A DNA stretch of 64,000 bases from Sideroxydans sp. (GTDB taxonomy: Bacteria > Pseudomonadota > Gammaproteobacteria > Burkholderiales > Gallionellaceae). This document shows, piece by piece, positions 60,375-64,000 of the stretch. Within the stretch, counting starts at the first letter, position 1; each line of letters starts with the position of its first letter. The notes beneath the pieces are model-generated. The model saw only the letters and a program-made list of their open reading frames with translations, did no database searches and had not been told where the DNA came from. The stretch is from positions 215,005-279,004 of the forward strand of contig JAQTTU010000002.1 of assembly GCA_028710605.1 (NCBI GenBank), in the 5' to 3' direction. A program made the translations under genes and the position numbers.

Positions 60375-60811
60375 GCCGCAAGTTTCTGTTCGTGCTCCTC
60401 CACCATGGCATGCAGCTTGGTCAGGCAGGCCACGGTTTTTCTGGATTGTTCGTCAAAACTGCCGGCCAGAATGTTTTGTGCGAGTGCGGTATCTCCCGCT
60501 TGATGCGCCTCGACAACCTTGGCGGCATGCTCATGGAATTTTGCATGTTCGCCCACCAGATTGATAAACACCGGCTGTTCCCCGAATTTGACCTTGCCGT
60601 CGCTGTGTATCCATTTGCCCAGCACGCACAGGTTGTCCACGCAGATTTTGGCGGGTTGTAAGTCCTCTTTGGAGCGACCTTCAAGATATTCGACCAGACG
60701 CTTTTTCCAGGCAATATGCGCCAGCACCGCGTCATAGACATTGATGACTTGAGTAACCTCTTCGTGCTGCCGATGCTCCAGACCGAGCACGGATAACAGT
60801 TTTTTGAACAT
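60368..60811 (-). CDS. Stand-alone CZB (zinc-binding chemoreceptor) domain protein 1
   Basis: A 147-residue soluble protein with the CZB signature: HIAWKKRL, then CVLGKWIHSDG and HAKFHEHAAKVV, giving the His-His-Cys-His zinc ligand set. ATG 60811 is chosen over an upstream extension. CZB domains are usually C-terminal modules of chemoreceptors or diguanylate cyclases. Here it is free and may act as a zinc or redox sensor. The 3' end overlaps the mpl 3' end by 7 nt (convergent). Confidence 0.82.
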   Translation of the reverse strand: MFKKLLSVLGLEHRQHEEVTQVINVYDAVLAHIAWKKRLVEYLEGRSKEDLQPAKICVDNLCVLGKWIHSDGKVKFGEQPVFINLVGEHAKFHEHAAKVVEAHQAGDTALAQNILAGSFDEQSRKTVACLTKLHAMVEEHEQKLAAQ

Positions 60812-60937
60812 GGCTGCCCTTTTGGAATGCAGGGCGCAGAAAAGTATAGGGTTAACAAGCCGGGGTCTATTGCCCGAATGGAAAACCACATCCTCCTAAA
60901 GGTGTAATCCCCCGGGGTGATATGGCTGAAATCCACC

Positions 60938-61315
60938 CTACTTTAGGCTGGCGATTTCGTGTTCCACCATCTCCAGCGCATCAATCACCTGGCGCGAAAG
61001 CTCGGTCAGGCGTTTGGCATCCGCTTCCGAATCCTGCATCTTGCCGCTCTGGGCAGAGTCGTAAATCTTACTGTAGATTTTGTGCAGAATATGGTGCGGC
61101 ACTTCGATCCCGGAATAGGTGTCCAGATGGCCGAAATGCTCTTTGCCCACGCCGTGATACCACTTGCCGAAGGCGCATTCGGTGTGATCCAGCGGCGTGT
61201 ATTCGGGTTCAATGTCCAAGCCGGACAGCATTGCATAAGCATAAGAACGCCACTTCAAATGAGCGGCTTTGGCTTTGCGCAACTCGCGTAAAATTTGATC
61301 GTTGGTGTTATCCAC
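60938..61315 (-). CDS. Stand-alone CZB-like protein 2
   Basis: A 125-residue protein with AAHLKWRSYAYAML, then ECAFGKWYHGVGKEHFG and VPHHILHKIY, again a CZB-like ligand pattern. The GTG at 61315 is preferred because AGAGGGGG lies five bases upstream. It is only distantly like its neighbour. The N-terminus of the longer frame is not conserved-looking. Confidence 0.78.
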   Translation of the reverse strand: MDNTNDQILRELRKAKAAHLKWRSYAYAMLSGLDIEPEYTPLDHTECAFGKWYHGVGKEHFGHLDTYSGIEVPHHILHKIYSKIYDSAQSGKMQDSEADAKRLTELSRQVIDALEMVEHEIASLK

Positions 61316-61418
61316 AGTATCCCCCTCTAAAGTTGTCGTTATATTGACGGTTTCCTGAACCGTGCCGCCCTTATGAAATGGGCAGAACAAAGTTACAGCG
61401 AATTGGCGCGGCAGTCTA

Positions 61419-62591
61419 TTACCCGTTTGCGCCGAACATCATGCGTTTCGCCACAAACTTCTTCACCGGCGGAAGATGATCGAGCAGCGTGAGCGCGGCG
61501 GAACGCACTTTTCCCAGCAGCGGCAAATCGTTGGAGAACAGGCGCACCAGCCCGTCGGTGAAACGGATGCCCGCGTTGCGGTCGATGCGCCGCGATTTGC
61601 GGTAGGCGGCGCACATCGCCGCCGTGCCGATGTCGTGCGGCGCATGATCGAGGATCACTTGCGCCAGTTCCCACGCATCACGCACACCCATGTTGAAGCC
61701 TTGCCCCGCCACCGGATGCAAGGTTTGCGCGGCATTGCCGATGAGCACGGTGAACGGGAAAGTGAGGTCGGGCGCGCGCTTCAAACGCAGCGGGTAGCAG
61801 TCGCGCTTGCCCACGCTGACAAACGTGCCGACGCGGTCGCCGAAATGCAGTTGCAGGTAGTGCAGGAAAGTCGCGTCGTCCCAGGTCAGCATCTCTTGCG
61901 CCTTGTCGTGCGCGGCGGTCAGCACCAGTTCGTAGCCGTCCAGGTAAGGCAACAGCGCCATCGGGCCTTGAGGTGTGAAGTGTTCATAGGCCGTGCCCGG
62001 CGCGGCTTGCGTGCTGACGACATGGGCGATGATGCCGCTCTGGCCGTAGTCGGTGATCTCCGGCGGATGCGCGGCTTCCAGCAATTTGCCGCCTTCGGCC
62101 ACCACCGCGAGACGCGCATGCAGCACCTGTTCCTGCCCCTGACGCTGACGCTGACGTTGATAAGTGATGCTGGCTTGGCCGTTGCTGCTGGACAAAGCGT
62201 TCACTTGCGCGCCGTACAAACAGCTGACATCGCTGTCATGCAGCGAGTGTTGCAACGCGGCATGCAGCGCGGTGTAAGGCAGCACGTAACCGACTTCGGC
62301 CACGTTCATTTCCGGCGCGCGAATCGTGGTGTGACCCGCCGAATTCTTCTGCGAAATTTCAATGGTGGTAATGCGGCTCACGTTGGGGATGGAGTCCCAG
62401 GCGCGCAGGCGTTGCAGCAACAAACGCGAGCCGTAAGACAAGGCCAGCGAGCGCGGGTCGGTGGTGTTGATCTCCGATTCGCGCGCTTCCAGCAGCACCA
62501 CCTTCAAATCGTTGCCCTGCAACGCAACCGCCAGCGCCATGCCGACGGGGCCGCCGCCTATGATGGCGATGTCGCAATTCGAGATATTCAT
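61419..62591 (-). CDS. ubiH: UbiH-type FAD-dependent ubiquinone hydroxylase
   Basis: A 390-residue flavin monooxygenase of the UbiH/UbiF family: Rossmann GxGxxG in CDIAIIGGGPVGMALA, DG-like motif in ATTHDPRSLALS-type region (residues 44-52) and C-terminal LIGNAAQTLHPVAGQGFNMG. It hydroxylates the ring during ubiquinone synthesis. AGGAGG precedes ATG 62591. It is just downstream of pepP, as in many proteobacteria. Confidence 0.93.
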   Translation of the reverse strand: MNISNCDIAIIGGGPVGMALAVALQGNDLKVVLLEARESEINTTDPRSLALSYGSRLLLQRLRAWDSIPNVSRITTIEISQKNSAGHTTIRAPEMNVAEVGYVLPYTALHAALQHSLHDSDVSCLYGAQVNALSSSNGQASITYQRQRQRQGQEQVLHARLAVVAEGGKLLEAAHPPEITDYGQSGIIAHVVSTQAAPGTAYEHFTPQGPMALLPYLDGYELVLTAAHDKAQEMLTWDDATFLHYLQLHFGDRVGTFVSVGKRDCYPLRLKRAPDLTFPFTVLIGNAAQTLHPVAGQGFNMGVRDAWELAQVILDHAPHDIGTAAMCAAYRKSRRIDRNAGIRFTDGLVRLFSNDLPLLGKVRSAALTLLDHLPPVKKFVAKRMMFGANG

Positions 62592-62611
62592 TCAGCCTCC
62601 TAAAAACTTTT

Positions 62612-62693
62612 AGCCACAGAGTACACAGAGATCACAGAGAAAGTATCAGAACTCAAGCAGACATCTCTGTGAACTCTGTGTTTTCTGTGGCTA
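62612..62693. repeat. Family E inverted repeat between ubiH and pepP
   Basis: TAGCCACAGAGTACACAGAG (about 62611) and its partner ending TTTCTGTGGCTA. The right end (CTA, 62691-62693) is the stop codon of pepP on the minus strand. Confidence 0.85.
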
Positions 62694-64000
62694 TGGTTTG
62701 TTTTTCATGATCTCTTCAATTTCCCGCACCGTCTTTGGAGCACTCTCGGTCAGCACTTCGTTGCCTCCCGCAGTGATAAGCACATCGTCCTCGATGCGGA
62801 TGCCGATGTTCCACAGTTCGCGCGGCACGTTGTCGGCGGGGCGGATGTAGCAGCCGGGTTCGACGGTGAGCGTCATGCCGGGTTGCAGCGGCCGCCATTG
62901 CCCGCCGATTTTATACTCGCCCACGTCGTGCACGTCCATGCCCAGCCAGTGGCCGGTGCGGTGCATGTAGAACGGTTTGTAGCTTTCAGTTTCGATTACC
63001 GCATCCAGCGAACCCCGGCACAGCTTGAGGTCGATGAGGCCCTGCGCCAGCACACGCAATGCGGCATCGTGCGGCGCATTCCACAACTTGCCCGGCGCGG
63101 CTTCGGCAATCGCGGCGGCTTGCGCGGCCAGCACGATTTCATACACGTCTTTTTGCGCGGCGCTGAATTTTCCGTTGATTGGAAACGTGCGCGTGATGTC
63201 GGAGGCGTAGCCGTCCAGCTCGCAGCCCGCGTCGATCAGCAGCAACTCGCCGTCGTTGAGGCGCGCCTTGTTGCCGACGTAGTGCAACGTGCAGGCGTTC
63301 GCGCCGCCCGCCACGATGCTGGTGTAGGCCGGATGGCGCGAGCCGTGACGGAAGAATTCGTGCAGCAGTTCGGCTTCCACCTCGTATTCAAACTGGCCGG
63401 GGCGGGTGAACGCCATGGCGCGGCGGTGCGCGCCGCAAGAGATGGTCGCGGCGCGGCGCATCAGGCCGATTTCGTGCGCGTCCTTGAACAGGCGCATCTC
63501 GTTGAGGCTGTCGCGCACGTCGCGGATTTCGTGCGGCGCATGAATGCCCAGCCGCGTTTTGGCTTTGACGGTTTCGCGCAGTCCGAGCAGGTGCGCGTCA
63601 AAGGCGGCATCAGCGCCGAGCGGGCAAAACAGCGCCGTCCGGTCGCCCATCAGCTCGATCAGTTTTTCGTCCAGTTGCGCGATGGGATACGCGGCATCGA
63701 AACCGAATGCCTCGCGCGCCGCTTCCGGGCCGAATCGGAAACCGTCCCACACTTCGCGCTCGGGATTTTTTTCGCGGCAGAACAAAATGTGTTGCGGCGA
63801 TTCGCCCGCAACGATGACCAGCACCGCTTCCGGTTCGCCGAACCCGCTCAGGTAATACAAATAGCTGTCGTGGCGGTAGTCGTAATAGGTGTCGGCATTG
63901 CGCGCGACTTCCGGCGCGGTGGGAATCACGGCGATGCCGTGCCGCATCAGGTTTTGCAGGCGGGCGCGGCGCGCGGCGTAAGGCTGGAAAGAATGGGTCA
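62691..64000 (-). CDS. pepP: Xaa-Pro aminopeptidase P, missing only its first base
   Basis: A peptidase-M24 enzyme that removes N-terminal residues before proline. Metal ligands occur in LLIDAGCELDGYASDITRTF (two Asp), the HxxGHWLGMDVHD region and the two late Glu. Reading upstream of ATG 63947 gives THSFQPYAARRARLQNL, and the window ends in TG of an ATG, so the start codon's A is at 64001. About 437 residues, as in E. coli PepP. The family E repeat at the end supplies the stop codon. Confidence 0.93.
   Translation of the reverse strand, partial: THSFQPYAARRARLQNLMRHGIAVIPTAPEVARNADTYYDYRHDSYLYYLSGFGEPEAVLVIVAGESPQHILFCREKNPEREVWDGFRFGPEAAREAFGFDAAYPIAQLDEKLIELMGDRTALFCPLGADAAFDAHLLGLRETVKAKTRLGIHAPHEIRDVRDSLNEMRLFKDAHEIGLMRRAATISCGAHRRAMAFTRPGQFEYEVEAELLHEFFRHGSRHPAYTSIVAGGANACTLHYVGNKARLNDGELLLIDAGCELDGYASDITRTFPINGKFSAAQKDVYEIVLAAQAAAIAEAAPGKLWNAPHDAALRVLAQGLIDLKLCRGSLDAVIETESYKPFYMHRTGHWLGMDVHDVGEYKIGGQWRPLQPGMTLTVEPGCYIRPADNVPRELWNIGIRIEDDVLITAGGNEVLTESAPKTVREIEEIMKNKP

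Overview
The window looks like the chromosome of a moderately GC-rich betaproteobacterium, most plausibly Nitrosomonadales/Gallionellaceae-like. This is inferred from gene content and order, not from a marker gene. Supporting features are the proteobacterial-type GshA, a permease-free PTS (EIIA-Man, HPr, EI), a sigma54-type porin-glnK-amtB operon, the UbiK, UbiH, Mpl and PepP enzymes, and many c-di-GMP proteins. No rRNA, tRNA or CRISPR array was seen.

Layout. 0-4.4 kb: the end of an IS30-like element, a PAS-GGDEF-EAL-REC protein and a FixJ-like regulator with a degenerate acidic pocket. 4.9-7.8 kb: an HlyD-ABC-permease exporter. 7.9-14.3 kb: ptsI, ptsH, EIIA, a small membrane protein, apbE, gshA and a nucleotidyltransferase-fold gene, all on the minus strand. 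14.4-30.1 kb: a signalling island with four DegS/NarX-type histidine kinases that share a transmitter but have different sensors, two LuxR-type response regulators and three lipoproteins. A shared CCC-N8-GGG-like promoter motif sits upstream of the lipoproteins and of parts of the two-component genes. 30.5-36.2 kb: a cassette-like secreted protein, an orphan HigA-like antitoxin, an ABC-F ATPase, murI, a polysaccharide deacetylase and a DUF481 protein. 36.3-41.6 kb: an HD-GYP phosphodiesterase, a REP-associated transposase (RAYT) and a CheB-CheR-PAS fusion. 41.8-45.2 kb: toxin-antitoxin genes, purU and a diguanylate cyclase. 45.2-48.0 kb: amtB, glnK and a porin behind a sigma54 promoter. 48.1-56.0 kb: ubiK, comM, a hemerythrin-GGDEF protein, ccdAB and metH. 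56.0-64 kb: a toxin-antitoxin pair, tandem FKBP isomerases, a DMT protein, mpl, two stand-alone CZB proteins, ubiH and pepP, which is cut by the window end.

The most striking general feature is repeat density. At least ten families of short palindromic or inverted repeats occupy most intergenic spaces. Several have entered or trimmed coding sequence: in-frame copies sit inside metH and apbE, one repeat encodes most of the ApbE lipoprotein signal peptide, and stop codons of the CheB-CheR fusion, the RAYT and pepP lie in repeat ends.

The best candidate for an undescribed system is the 14-30 kb signalling island with its conserved 20-bp motif. The motif is placed 88, 88 and 92 nt upstream of three lipoprotein start codons. 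I infer a local regulon in which the LuxR-type regulators control surface lipoproteins. This is a hypothesis from the sequence, not a demonstrated function.
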